Shown in pieces: positions 1 through 12,068 of a stretch of DNA of 64,000 bases. The notes under the pieces were generated by a model. It did not search any database and was not told where the DNA came from. It saw only the letters and a program-made list of their open reading frames with translations. Source of the stretch: Apteryx mantelli (lineage: Eukaryota > Chordata > Aves > Apterygiformes > Apterygidae); assembly GCF_036417845.1 (NCBI RefSeq), contig NC_089978.1, forward strand, positions 88,902,007 through 88,966,006, written 5' to 3'. The position numbers and the translations under genes are program-made. Positions within the stretch are counted from its first letter, which is position 1; each line of letters begins with the position of its first letter.

Positions 1-1093
1 TATAGAAGTAGTGTCTTAACACACTTGAAGAGATGCTATCCAATTGAAGAAATCATGTCGACTCTAACACATTCAGGGATTTGAAACAATTTAAAATTTA
101 TTGTTTGTTGCTGTCTTTAAAGTTGAAATACACTGGGGAACTTCTGACATTTTCAGCATTTGACTCCTGTAAAAGGAGCCTTTAGCCTAATAAAATCCCT
201 GTTCAATTCTGATTTTCTCTAATTACATTGGTGAGTGCATTGTTTGACATACTGCAGGCTTAGGATATATTTTTTAAAACCTCAGCACATTTGAAACACC
301 TCTGAAAGCAGCTACTGCATGTTAAAAATCTATGAGCACTTACAAACAGGAAGTGTAGCAGTGCTTGGCTTGCCAGAAGGATACCTTATATAAAACCCTT
401 CTGTGTAAGGTTTTTATGTAGACATAATTATTCTCATAAAAAATAAAAGTAAAATTCACCAGATGAAAATATATCCTTTCAGTATCTACCAGGTGTGCAA
501 CATTTTATCATTAATTCTTCATTTTATATTCCCAAGTACGTAATGAATTCACTGCAGCAAAACAAGCAGCCAACTGCTGTACTGGTCTGATGGGCTTTCA
601 GGACACTGTAGACACCTCAGAAAGCAGCTGAATCATTGCTTTAAAACAGGAAAAGAGTTTTCTGCCTTATCTTTCCAGAAAGCGAATTAATACACGGTTT
701 CTAGAAGCACTTTCTTTATGTGCTAGTTTTGTGCAGTGTAGTTCAGTGTGATGGTCTGCTGGGGGAGGGGTTTCAGCGCTGATAACATTTGTGTTGCTAA
801 ATATGGTCCTACTACAGCCTGGAAGAGACCTGGCTAAATCAAAAATAGAGTCGGAGCAAAATCATATGACTCGCCTGGAAGCAGTCAGGCAAGTTGGATT
901 AACCGATCAAACACATGCTAGTACATCAGGAGAAATAACCGGATACATGTGTTACATGTAGCACAACCAAGCAAGGGGATTTGTCAAAATTTCACTTAAT
1001 GGCCTTGCCAAAAGAGTGATAATGTAGTCCATATTTTGCATATGCACTTCTCCAGTAGGCTCCAAATCTGACTAAAAACTCTCAGCATTAGCC

Positions 1094-1124
<31 letters not shown>

Positions 1125-4100
1125 CTGCATGCCCAGCTTTCCCTAACATTGCAAGTTTTCCAAGTTCTCATTGACATTTTCGCAAAAGCTGCTCAAGAGC
1201 CTCAGCAAAACATAGCCACAAAAAGCAAGATGACACTTCTTGCTCAGTCTGCTTGTTTGACCTTAACTACACAGTTTGATGTGCAGTGAGTTAAAACATA
1301 TATGATCTGCCTCTATTATCGAGCCCTTCTGAGATGAGATCCTAGGCCATGACGTAAAGTTGCTGCAACTGTCCCCAGCTCTGGCAGGGGCAGCGTTTCA
1401 ACCCTCTGTCCTTGGATGCAAGTAGACAGTGGGGAGGTTCCAATCTGCCCGTGCGTTATTTAGTCATGCAAGTGATTTTGTCAGTATGTCACTACTTTTG
1501 TTGTCAATATGGAAGGCACCATCAGAAAGAGCAACTACGTTACCTGATGTTGGTGCATTAAAGGGTTCTTTAGCTAAAGTGTTTTCTACTGGTCAGAGTG
1601 AAAAACTTGTCCAGGGTGGGTTTTTTTGGACAATAAAATTTTCTTTTTATATTTTAAGCAGAAACTGTTCTAGGTTTAGAAACAGATGGAATCATATTTG
1701 TAATTCTCAAATTGTTGCAGTTGTCTGTACATTTTGAGCCTTCACAGTGTCACAAAACTGTACTCTGCAAGTAGTCCCTACAAAAATAAATGGAATTGTT
1801 AGCAGTATCCTTAACAAAAAGAAATCCTAGGGGTTTTGAGCCAGAAATATTGCTTTGATAAAGGTGATACAGAGAATAGACTGCTATGATAATAGGACCA
1901 ATTTTCTTTAAATATTCTATATAGAAAAATTGGGTAATACAAATGCAAAAAAGCAGTATGTGACTTTATTTTCTTTTCAGAATTGAAATTCAAAGCATTA
2001 GTTGGGAAACAAATCTCGTGTTTATACTGTGTAGTAACTGTTTCTCTGAGCAACAGACTGGAACTATAGTTCCTGCCTCATGATCAGGAAATAAAGACAC
2101 ATCTCTTTGAGCTATTCACAGTATAAGCCATGCAGGACGTTGGGTAAATTAAACGGAGCTTTATATGTCGTTGCAATCAAAGCCTGACTAAGACCTGACT
2201 AAGACCTAAGAACTGGATTGACAGGGACCTCACCTTTAGATGTATGCCTTATGTTTTGAATATAACATCAAGTTCTCTTGGGTGAAGCCCATCCAGTAGA
2301 AATATGTAACTTAGTTTCACTGTAGTCCAGCAATTAGAGTGCCAATATACAGAAATTTTAGTATCATTCTCGGAATTCATAAATTGCCCAGTGGGGCACT
2401 AAAGTCCTGATTACATCTTGCACCCTCTGAATATATATAAAACTGAGAAAGTTAGCCAGCTTCTTTTCCTGACCCTGGTTATCCAACTGCATGTCTTTTC
2501 TCCCTTCCAAAAGATGAAGCCTGTGTTTTTCATCTCATAACAATGACAGTGAAAATTTTTCAGATTTTATACAGTCTCACTGTTTGTGTCGAAATTAGAG
2601 GGCTTCATGTGTCTTGGGATAACTATTTGTATTAGTTTTCAATGGTTACTAAACAAACTTCTCTACAAAGATAACCACTGATTTCTGACAGAGCCACAAC
2701 TCAAAACTGCCCAACCTTAGAGCTGTGGACCATCACTCCAGTAAGACCCCAGTAAGAAATTAAAGGAGAGAGTTTTACAGATATTGAGAGACCTGTGCAG
2801 CAGAAAAATAAGTAACCATGAGGTATATCTAGCATGGAGGGACCTAATATAAGCAGAGATAGTGAGTCTGATGACTTGATATGCTATGTAAAAAAAAAAA
2901 AGGCACAAAAAAGGAGAGCCAAAAATGGGGTTGTTATGGGTGGATGGCACTCCAGTAGATGCTTTCTTTACTGATAGCATCCTTATTTGTTCAAGAGATC
3001 TGGGAGCTGATCACTTAGTAAAACCTCCATGAACAAACAGCGGATAATAGAGGGGCTCTAGCGGCATTGTCAGAAAGCATCGTATCCTTTAGAGGAACAG
3101 TGTTGGTAAAGCAAATGCACGTTCTTTATGCAAACCTTGTCCCTGCCCTGCCTGCGGTAGGTATTACTTCAGCAGAAGGCAGTGAAGAAAGAAGGGTGAA
3201 AATGATTAAAGGTCTGTGTCCACAAGCCTCCCAACCCATCGCTGTGTACAGAGACGGGGGCTTTCACTGGGCATGAAGAATGCTTCAAGTGGGGGTCAGT
3301 GTAGCCAGCATTGCTACTGGGATGTCTGTGCTGGTGCCCAGGGCCAGGGTGGTGCAAGGCCCCGCAGCTGCAAGGCTAAGCCAGTCACAGTTTGGAGAAA
3401 AGCATCATGAGCTTAGGCGGCTTATGGGTCTTTCCTGCACAAAAGGTGAACTGCATATGAAGCAAAGCACTGTGCGCAGTTTAAGACAGGATCATGCAAA
3501 GAATAATACTGTTCTGTGTATTAATAAGTATGTTTGCATCATGGTGATGGAGGCTATAAGACAAACCTAACTTTGGGTTTTCAGCTCTCTGAGTGCCTTT
3601 TATTGTGACTCTAGTGGGTTTTTGCTTGTTTGTTTTTTAATTTAGTTCTTTAGTATTGAGTAGATAGAGGGTTATTTAGCAAGAACTGTAGTATATGAAG
3701 TGCCTGTTGGGAGAACAGGATGCATTTGCACATTCAGAAATTCTGTGGCAAATGGGAGGAAAAATCCCTGAAGATTAGGATGCTATAATGTCCCTGTGCT
3801 TCTTTCTTCCCAAAAGGCTGAGTGTAGCACTTGCACAAGAACAGATATTGGAGATTATGTGTATTCTAACATAATCACCTGTCCTCCCTGTTCCCCAAGT
3901 CCTGTTTGTTCTTTGTGGTGATTTGTCATATAATATTTGTGCACTTGGTGTTCTTTTGTTGTTACTCCTGGCTCATTGAGGACACAGGGGACACTAAAGC
4001 ACATACAGTAATGCTGCAAAAACTAGAACATGCTACTTGTGGATAGTTTATTCCTGTATTTATCTGTGTTTGATTTAGTTCCCTTTTACTGCAGTAACCG

Positions 4101-7100
4101 CAGTCTCCAGGGGAATACTCAGTGACTCCTGTGATTGTTTCTCCATCTAACTGGCTTCTTACAGAATAACCTGCAGATATGCTGCTTTGGAATATAGTGT
4201 CAGGAGGCTGCACTGGGTATATCATCGAAACCCTTTCTTCAGGCACACTCACTGCCAGGCACCACACCAGCTCCTTTTCATCTTTGCACAGCGTCTGTGT
4301 GACCTGACCAATCCTGAAGCTTATAGTTGCTTTCCACTACTGAGAAATGAATAGTTTAAAAATCTGCCAGTATCCCTGCAGAAGAGCCTGTGTCAAATAG
4401 CATTTAGTCACTTCCCCAGTGAGGAGGAGGATTTAGCTGCCACTGAATTTACAACAGAAGCAGCCAGGTAGCAGTTTGTGGTATATGGGGGAGATTTTTT
4501 TCCCAGTGTCTATATTGACTCCTTGTTCAGAGCCTGATTACTCAAGCATAGCATTTACCTATAGGGGAATATATAGAACTAGACATGCTTCATTGTTAGA
4601 ATAGATAATAGGTAGGAGCCTCTGGTCAAAATTCTTTTGTTTCGTATGAATACATAGACAGATGTAGTAATATGTACACAAAGTAGGATACAAATGAGAG
4701 AAAAAATAGAAATTCAAAATGCAGTTACAGTTTTACTGATCGCCACTATAGATGGGAAGCCAGAAATTTCCTTTTCTATAACTTCATTATTAACTCCAAA
4801 AGTAAGCCTGTTAACCTGCTATGATTCTACCTACCCCTTCACTGAAAAGTGAATTTACCAGAAACATGCCATTTAATAATTAGGCATCTTGTAATCTGTT
4901 TAGACAAAGTATATAATGCAGACTTTCATAAGAAAGCCTGCTCTCAGATGGCAGCAGTAAAATGTTATGCATTTTGATAGAAACCACATCAAAGTGAACA
5001 CCTTAACTCAATTTGCCTCTCATTAGTGACTGCTGATGTGCCTTCATTATTTGTATATAGTTCTCAAAGACCAAAAGGAATAGACAGTTGTTTCATCTTC
5101 CATGCCGCTCTCCTTACTGTATAGGACTTTGTGTGTGGCAGTCGTTTTAAGACCTTATTGATTGTGACTCATAAACATTTCTTTCAGGGGAAAACTTTCT
5201 CCTCTCCTTTTGCTTTCTTTTTTTGTTGTTGTTGTTTTGGGACATGCTGGCATGTCCTCCCCAACCACTGGAAACACCAGCAGAGCATCCCTCTGCTCTC
5301 ATTTGGTGGGTTGGTCCCAACTGTGATGCACTCACCACCTCTTTTGATGGGTTAAGTACCTGCTGCTGCTACAGACTTGCATGGACATGAGATACGCTGC
5401 ATCTTATGTGACTGCATTTGCTGTAGAAATATTTGGAGATTTATAACAGGCAGTTTTGTTTCTGTAACTTCTCTGGGGAAGTCATTTGCTGTAAAGCTCT
5501 TCTCATAATACAAACATAATTTGGTTGATAAATGCACTAAGTTCGCTTCATTATTTTCATAGGGTCGCATTCATTTTTGTACGTGAATGACAGCTGGTTA
5601 ATTTTTCAAAATGTTTGCAAGTCTCATGATTTTCATAAACTGTAGTGTCAATAAGTATCCATTCAAAAGTATGTTACTCGTCTTTGTTATTTGTATCTGT
5701 TCTCCTTTAAAAACAAACAAATATGCCCTAATCTGGAAAGAAAACCATACACTGGAAATTGTTTACATAAATTGCTTTGCTAATGCTAGTGATTTACAGA
5801 AGGAAAAAAGTTGTTTTATGATGATAACCAAATATAGTTTTATTACCAAAAAGTGGAATTTCTTAATTCTTATTGTGCACTTACCCTGATAGGAAATATT
5901 GTACACAATTGAAATATTGTGATAGTTCCTTACTATCAATGAAAGTGATAGAGTAATAGACCAAAATAAAAATAAAATAGATTTAGAAAAGCCCCCCAAG
6001 TGTACAGGTTAATTATATTCACCTTCAGATAAATAGGACTGTGTACGCTACTCTTAAGAAATCCTGATGAAAGACTGTTAATGAAAATTGTGGCAAGTCC
6101 AAACTGAGACACACAAGAATTTCCCGTGTGTGACACTGGTGCCATAAAGGCCTTAGGAATATTCCTGAATAGTCTCTTCACAGGTATGTCTTATCAGCAA
6201 ATTTTTTTCAGAGAGCCATCTTCTAATGCAGAATTCAGTTGGATTTTAGGTATATTAAAAAATGTCCTGTATCACCAGCCCAAGCAGGTAACACAGTTCT
6301 TCCATATGTCCTCCCATAGACACAGAGTAGGTATCCCAGCCACAGGGCATGTGAAAGACCGCGGTTTAGACATTTGCTGGGTAAGGGCCTTACCCTAATT
6401 TAAATGACCCTCCTTTATTTCTTAGCCATTTTGCTTCAGGAAAAGGAAAGCTTCTTTTGCCATAGCCTAACCTCCTATAGGAAAGCAAACTTCCTGAGTT
6501 TTTAGAGATAAAGTTATATGAACAGTATCTGTAAGATAGCAGGATCTCTTGAAGTTGTAGAAGTGAGACAGCAGTGTCCTCATGCTCCTAGTGTCTCTTT
6601 CCAAACAAATCCAAGACTGTTATTTTAAATGCTGAGACTGTTAGTGTTATAAAACAGGCTGACATGTGAAAAATGTTCCCTTTTGCTGTCTGCTTAAGTC
6701 TCCCTTCCCTCAAACCCATGAGCCTTGAAATGTGCTGCTTTGGGTCTCTGTCAGTTTATTTTATTTTATTTTTGTTGTAGAGAGAAATGTTCCTTATTTT
6801 AAACAATACGTTATGTAAAAATTTTTCTTGACTACTATTTTTAGGATATAGTTTTATAAACTGTTTTCCTCTCCCTTTTTCTTCCTCCTCTCCTTTTGAT
6901 GCACAGAATTCCTGGGAAATCTAAGAAGTTAAGGAGAGACTGAACTCCGTTTTAGTTCCATAGCATTGCTCACATTATACCTGTTTGGAAACTCATTTTT
7001 CCATTGCTGCCGCGGGTGGACTAAATGGCACCAATGTTTCTATCGGGAATTTCTTTCCAACTTGTGCCTTCTGTCTTTGGGACAACATTTCTCTTCTGCC

Positions 7101-8236
7101 ATCCCAAACTTGTGACACACTCCAAAGTAAAAATGACAAAGCTTTATTTTTCTCCTTCCTTTTTCATCCTGTCTTTTGGAAAGAAATTTTTCTCTTTAAC
7201 AAAGGATAAACAATTCCTAACTAATTAAATGGTATTGAATTTGAACATATTTATATTCTGCGTAGTTAAACTCTTTCCCAAAGTGAGGATTTTTTTAAAA
7301 AACAAAATATATCCCAACTTTCCCTATCTGCGGATCGAAAACCACAATGGATTTCAAGATTCATGGAAAGTTTCATATTCTATTACAAATACACATAGTA
7401 GATAGTAAAACAGGGTATCTTCTGAGGCTTTTGAAACTGCCCTGTGTGCAAAGACTGCACATACACATAAAACTCTAAGTAAAAGATATCTGCTAGTTTA
7501 TTCCACCTCTCTCTTTCTCTTTTCTTTGCTAATGTGGGTCCACAAAGTTTCTAGAGTGTCCTGTTTTTTGGATGTATGTAATATCAGTGTGGTTTCAAAG
7601 TTACATGATTTCCTAGCTCTGTAACTTACCCTTCACCCACAATTTCACCATACTGAATCATCCGCTAGAATAATGGAAGGAGCCAGACTGTTTTGTGCCA
7701 CCTCTTTTTCTATTTCATGCATAAGTTGCTGATGGAATATTTTTCTCTGTTTATTGCACATTTGGTGGATTTGGGGCACACAGTTTGCTTCCTTTCCCCT
7801 TGTTCCTGTGACCTTTCCTAGTGCTTCCAAATGAGCTAATGTCTTTTAAACATGGAGAAAACCAAACCACGTTGGTTAGGATGTATTTTGTTCTCTTGCT
7901 TTATTGATTTTTTTTTTAATTGATCTTCATTCTGTTCTGTTTTTTAAGCAAATCCACAAAGAGAGAATATATAACTTTCTACCCTAAATACCTCTTTTGC
8001 GTCAGGGATGGATATTTTTGACAGAGCAGAATATAACACCAAAACAGTGCCATGTCTCTGTCCTCACGAGCATACCTGCATGCAGATTAGAAAAGCTCTG
8101 TAGTGCTGCAACTGTATGCCAGATTTGCTGTTTGCTCTTGTTTGCATGATAGTATTTCTAATATACTAATATGATATGGAAATAATGGCACATCACAGTT
8201 CTTTCAACGTATTGTATCACTGCTTTATCATATTAG
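1..8236 (+). other. CNKSR2: CNKSR2 intron, upstream part
   Basis: This stretch is AT-rich and non-coding, and lies upstream of the recognised CNKSR2 exons. I searched it for a long CNKSR2 exon (serine/proline-rich linker, PH domain) and saw none, so the preceding exon should lie outside the window. It holds a TAA microsatellite at 1094-1124 and short A and T runs. I see no RNA gene and no clear transposon. Assignment as intron rests on the gene continuing upstream, which follows from the phase of the exon at 19069. Confidence 0.7.
1094..1124. repeat. (TAA)n microsatellite
   Basis: About ten uninterrupted TAA units lie in the CNKSR2 intron. This is a simple sequence repeat, likely length-variable between individuals. 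Confidence 0.95.
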
Positions 8237-8389
8237 GCTAATACACTGCGAGAGTTGATAGCACCTCTCCATGTCAAATCGGATCCACTTCCCTTGGCAC
8301 TGAACCGAGTGGACTCAAAGGTTGATAAACTTATCATTAGAGAATTGGCACGACGGAGACTCAACTTCAGCCTCTTGCAAGCAACCTAA
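8237..8389 (+). other. CNKSR2: candidate alternative 3'-terminal exon of CNKSR2, or conserved element
   Basis: A stretch of 50 sense codons followed by TAA begins directly after an AG acceptor (8235-8236) and is richer in GC and CpG than its AT-rich surroundings. In frame with its first base it reads ANTLRELIAPLH... and ends ...FSLLQAT; I do not recognise this peptide. The next CNKSR2 exon (19069) needs one base carried over from the preceding exon. If this segment is spliced to that same donor, the frame becomes NGC then TAA: one residue, then stop. That would give a CNKSR2 product without the last 136 residues, which fits the family's known short form (MAGUIN-2, recalled from memory). The polypyrimidine tract before the acceptor is only moderate. 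The 50-codon frame is also open on the opposite strand, so a conserved non-coding element is an alternative. This is inference. Confidence 0.35.
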
Positions 8390-9385
8390 TGGCCTCCGTT
8401 CAGAAAGTCAATTCTTCTTGAATAACTTTGATGTTTATAAAAGAGAACAGACGTGTTAAAGCGTAGACAACCACATGCCTGGATATGAGGCCTCCAGGAA
8501 GGCGTCAAAGGGCATGGCCAGTCTTTTGAAGAATGCACCCTTTCCACAATGGGACTAGGCACAAAGTCAGATCCAGTCTACATGGAGCACATTTGCAGAA
8601 AATACTGCCCCCTGCATGGGAGAACGGAAGGGGAAGAGGGTCTTGGCAGGGGAAGGGCTTTGATGTCACTCAGTTTTGTTCTGCAGACTTCGAGGAATTA
8701 AAGAGGGATTCAGCCATGGTAACTATAAAATCCTGTCGTTTTTACTGAACTCCAGTGAATCCATTCAGGCCAACCAGACAGAGTTATGTCATTTAAGCAT
8801 ACTTCACATTAGTGAAGGAAGTTAACTTACTGTATCATACTAAACTAAGTGTATTCTATCAAGTGAAGGTGTGTACAGACTATTCAGAGACTTCTATTTA
8901 TTTACTGATTTGTAATGAATTACCAGAGGGGTACACTGACACTGGTTTGGATGATGATGGAGAAGATACCTCATGCTGAGATTTATTAGACTCTGCAGAT
9001 AAACTGTTCAGTTCCTCTTTATCTTCTAGGACTTAAACATGTGAGTGATACCGCCTGGCCAAATAGGCACAAAGTATTCTCTGTATAACACCCAGACTCC
9101 AGAAGGTTGTTTTGGGGCCAGTATTTGTCTGGATGTCACTCAAAGTAGATTCAGATATTGTATTTATTATTATGTTCTGAGTCCCCTATGGGTTGATGTT
9201 TGCCTCTATCTCTGTGGTTAGAATGTGGATTTTCCTTAATATATTTGGCTAAGGGTGTATTGTAATAATGTAATGCTAATTACTTGATATTTCATACTAT
9301 CTTATGGGGAGATACTTTTAAAAATGTATTTTGAAATGTTTTCTTTCTGTTTGCTCAATGTATGGTATTGCATTATGTTAATACC

Positions 9386-9391
9386 AATAAA
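9386..9391 (+). terminator. AATAAA poly(A) signal, possible end of alternative CNKSR2 transcript
   Basis: A canonical AATAAA lies about 1 kb after the candidate terminal exon at 8237-8389 and is followed by a TA-rich run. A second copy is at 9477-9482. Such hexamers are common by chance in AT-rich introns, so this matters only if the exon is real. Confidence 0.25.
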
Positions 9392-12037
9392 ATTATATAT
9401 ATATAGTTATATATATTTCCCTTTTATAAAGAAGTAAATTATGCTTTTTTGCCTCACAAACAAGAAATGTGCAGTGAATAAAATTGCATCATTCTGCCTT
9501 ACAGCAGGTGACAAAGCTTATAATAGTTTTAATATTCTTTTTTGAAAAATAAAAAGTATAGTATGACATAAACTAGTTGGAAATTCATCAAAATGCATGT
9601 TGTGTTTCTGCTTAATGGGACTGTCATGAATCAGCCTAAATATTTAACAATGTTGTTTTGGCATCTTTAATTTTTTTCCAATCAAAGACATACACTGTAT
9701 TGTTATTATTGATTACAAAATTGTACTTTCATAAATTTTTGCCTGTTGGCCAAATAGACAAGCCCACTGACTTTTTATGACTCTCTTGTCTCTAGGAATT
9801 GATTTTTAAATTTAATTTAGTGCTCTTGTCGATGCTTGGCAAAGGCAGAAGGTATTTTTTATATAAGGTTGCCTCTGAAGTACCTGCCTCTGCCAAGGCT
9901 GATAAATCCCGGCTAAGTACATAAAGATTCCGCAACCTGAAGGATAGATCATTAAAATCTTGTTGGGATGGCCCGAAACCTGAGCCGGTCCTTTACCTTC
10001 TGTCATTAAATTCCATAATTAGTTAGAAATGAAATGTTTTGGAAATGGATTGGAGGAGCAGAAGTGAAGATACAAATCTGAAATGTCCTTTGGCTGCCAT
10101 TTTGGGTTACACTGATGGCTCATTTGCTGCTTGTAGCCAAAGGCCAGGATATATCTGCGCTAATATGAAGTGGGTCGTCTCCAGCTTCCTCTCCTTTTTT
10201 TTCCCCACCCTTTCTAACAGACTGTGTGGAGTATCATTGTTTTGCAGAGGCATTCAGAAGGGCTGTAATTAGCAGTCCCTGGCATTTAATTGCATACACA
10301 TTTGTTAAATATTTTTCTGTATGCCTTAAAATAAAGTATAGAAAATGGCAGTTAATGTTTCTTTAATGAAGACATTTGATTTATTCATGAAGTCAGGATT
10401 TTTGAAGGTGTTATTTTGGGCTTAATAAAGGAAATAAGCCAGCAAATTTTCAGTTTTGCCTTTGCGTAACCATTGTCTGTAAAGGCTGGTGTTCACGTCC
10501 TTTCTTTTGTTTCTTTTGTGGGCAAACACATTCTCCCTAAGAGAGGCGGAAAAAACCTTTCTTCTCTGATGACTGGTGTTCTGGTTCTGAGAGAAATCTT
10601 TATGTTAAGGTGCATATACGTTCCCAAGTTTACTGGGCGTTATGACACCCAGTGAGGTGGATAACGCCTAGAGAAGCAGCATGGTACTGTGTTTCTCTCG
10701 TCATGGTAATAGCTTTTGTTCTCCAAGGCACCGTGCAGGGAGGGAACTCGATATGGTACTTACAGACTGGTGGTATGATGGGCATTCAGCAGCTGACAAG
10801 GGGGGCTTAATATTTTGCAGTGTCGTGCCCTAGATAAATATCATGTAAATCAGGGTGCAGATTAATTAGTCTGGGATCTAATCAGTGCAGCTATCATAAC
10901 ATCCGTAATTATAAATCCAATAATAAATCTGAATATCTGAATAAATATGACATCTTCTGGGATAACGTTTTCAGAAATATTTCAGGCCGTTTTCATAAAT
11001 GCCTCAGAAATTGCTTCTGCAACAGACTGCAGTGCATTACAGAGGTAACTGAGCCGGCTATTAAATGAGTCTAGCCTCTGCCCACACTAATTTATCTTGC
11101 TTCTTTCATGCTGAAAGTAGAACTTAAGTGCTTTTGAAAATTTCACTCTCGGTGTTATATTTTCCTATAAATAAGCAAACTTGGAATGTAGCCTGAAGTA
11201 CAGTTCATCTTCCCAGTGGATATTGCTCACCAGGAATACATATTCCTTCTGTCCAGACTTACTTTCAGGTATCAAGCCTCTAAACCTTGACAGGCATTGC
11301 TGTTGTGCAAGCGTGACTGTTGCTTGATTTTGACTGGTGAGTAATGTCGCTATGTCCATATCATTTGTCTCTTAACATTTCGCAGCTACGTATGCTGTAA
11401 CAGCTTAGGTTTGTGAAAAAATATTTTCCTGAAGGAGTAATTGCTTCCATATATTGCTTGCTGGAGGTATCCATAGGGACATCATTGTCCTGGTTAAAAG
11501 TCACAGCATCCCCAAATGTACAACAGTTTATTCAGTTGGCTTCAGATCCTGGATTACCTCATAAATATAAGAAGTTGTTCATTGCCTCTGAACTGAGGAG
11601 ACTTAGGGGAAGCGTACCATCAAGACGTAATTGCTTTGTTTATTTCACTTCAACATTGGTAGCTTGTGGTAAAATTAAACAGCATTTATATCAATGTGTG
11701 GCACAGAAAAATGTCAAGATATCCTATTTCATTGTGTTAAAATTCTCCCAAAGAGTCACTAAAATCTGTTCAGCAGATGAAGGTTAAACTGATGCCTTCA
11801 CAGGCAACTTAATGATGGGAATACTGCGTCCAAATACCAAAGGATACAATTATAATGCTGCTGCCAAAAAGTTTTGCCACTGATCAGTTTCCTGTAACTT
11901 TGAGATGCCTTTGAGTGATTTCATCCTCTTTCTTATGCCCTCTCTGAAATCACAGCCCACCAATATAACCTAGTGAAACAGCAGGGCTGGGAGCAAATGA
12001 GGAGCTTCTCCTGATGTTCATTCGAGATGTGTGAGAG

Positions 12038-12068
12038 CTGTCATACTGCCAAGAGGCAGTATGAACAG
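12038..12068. repeat. short inverted repeat (hairpin)
   Basis: CATACTGCC at 12042-12050 and its exact complement GGCAGTATG at 12055-12063 are separated by the four bases AAGA. Four further pairs (CTGT with ACAG) extend the stem beyond a T-A pair and one bulged A. It is too short for a usual microRNA precursor. Confidence 0.7.

Noticed and set aside
11413..11787. 124-codon plus-strand open frame
   Set aside because: It begins with GTG, has no known domain, lies in an intron and has an AT-driven composition.
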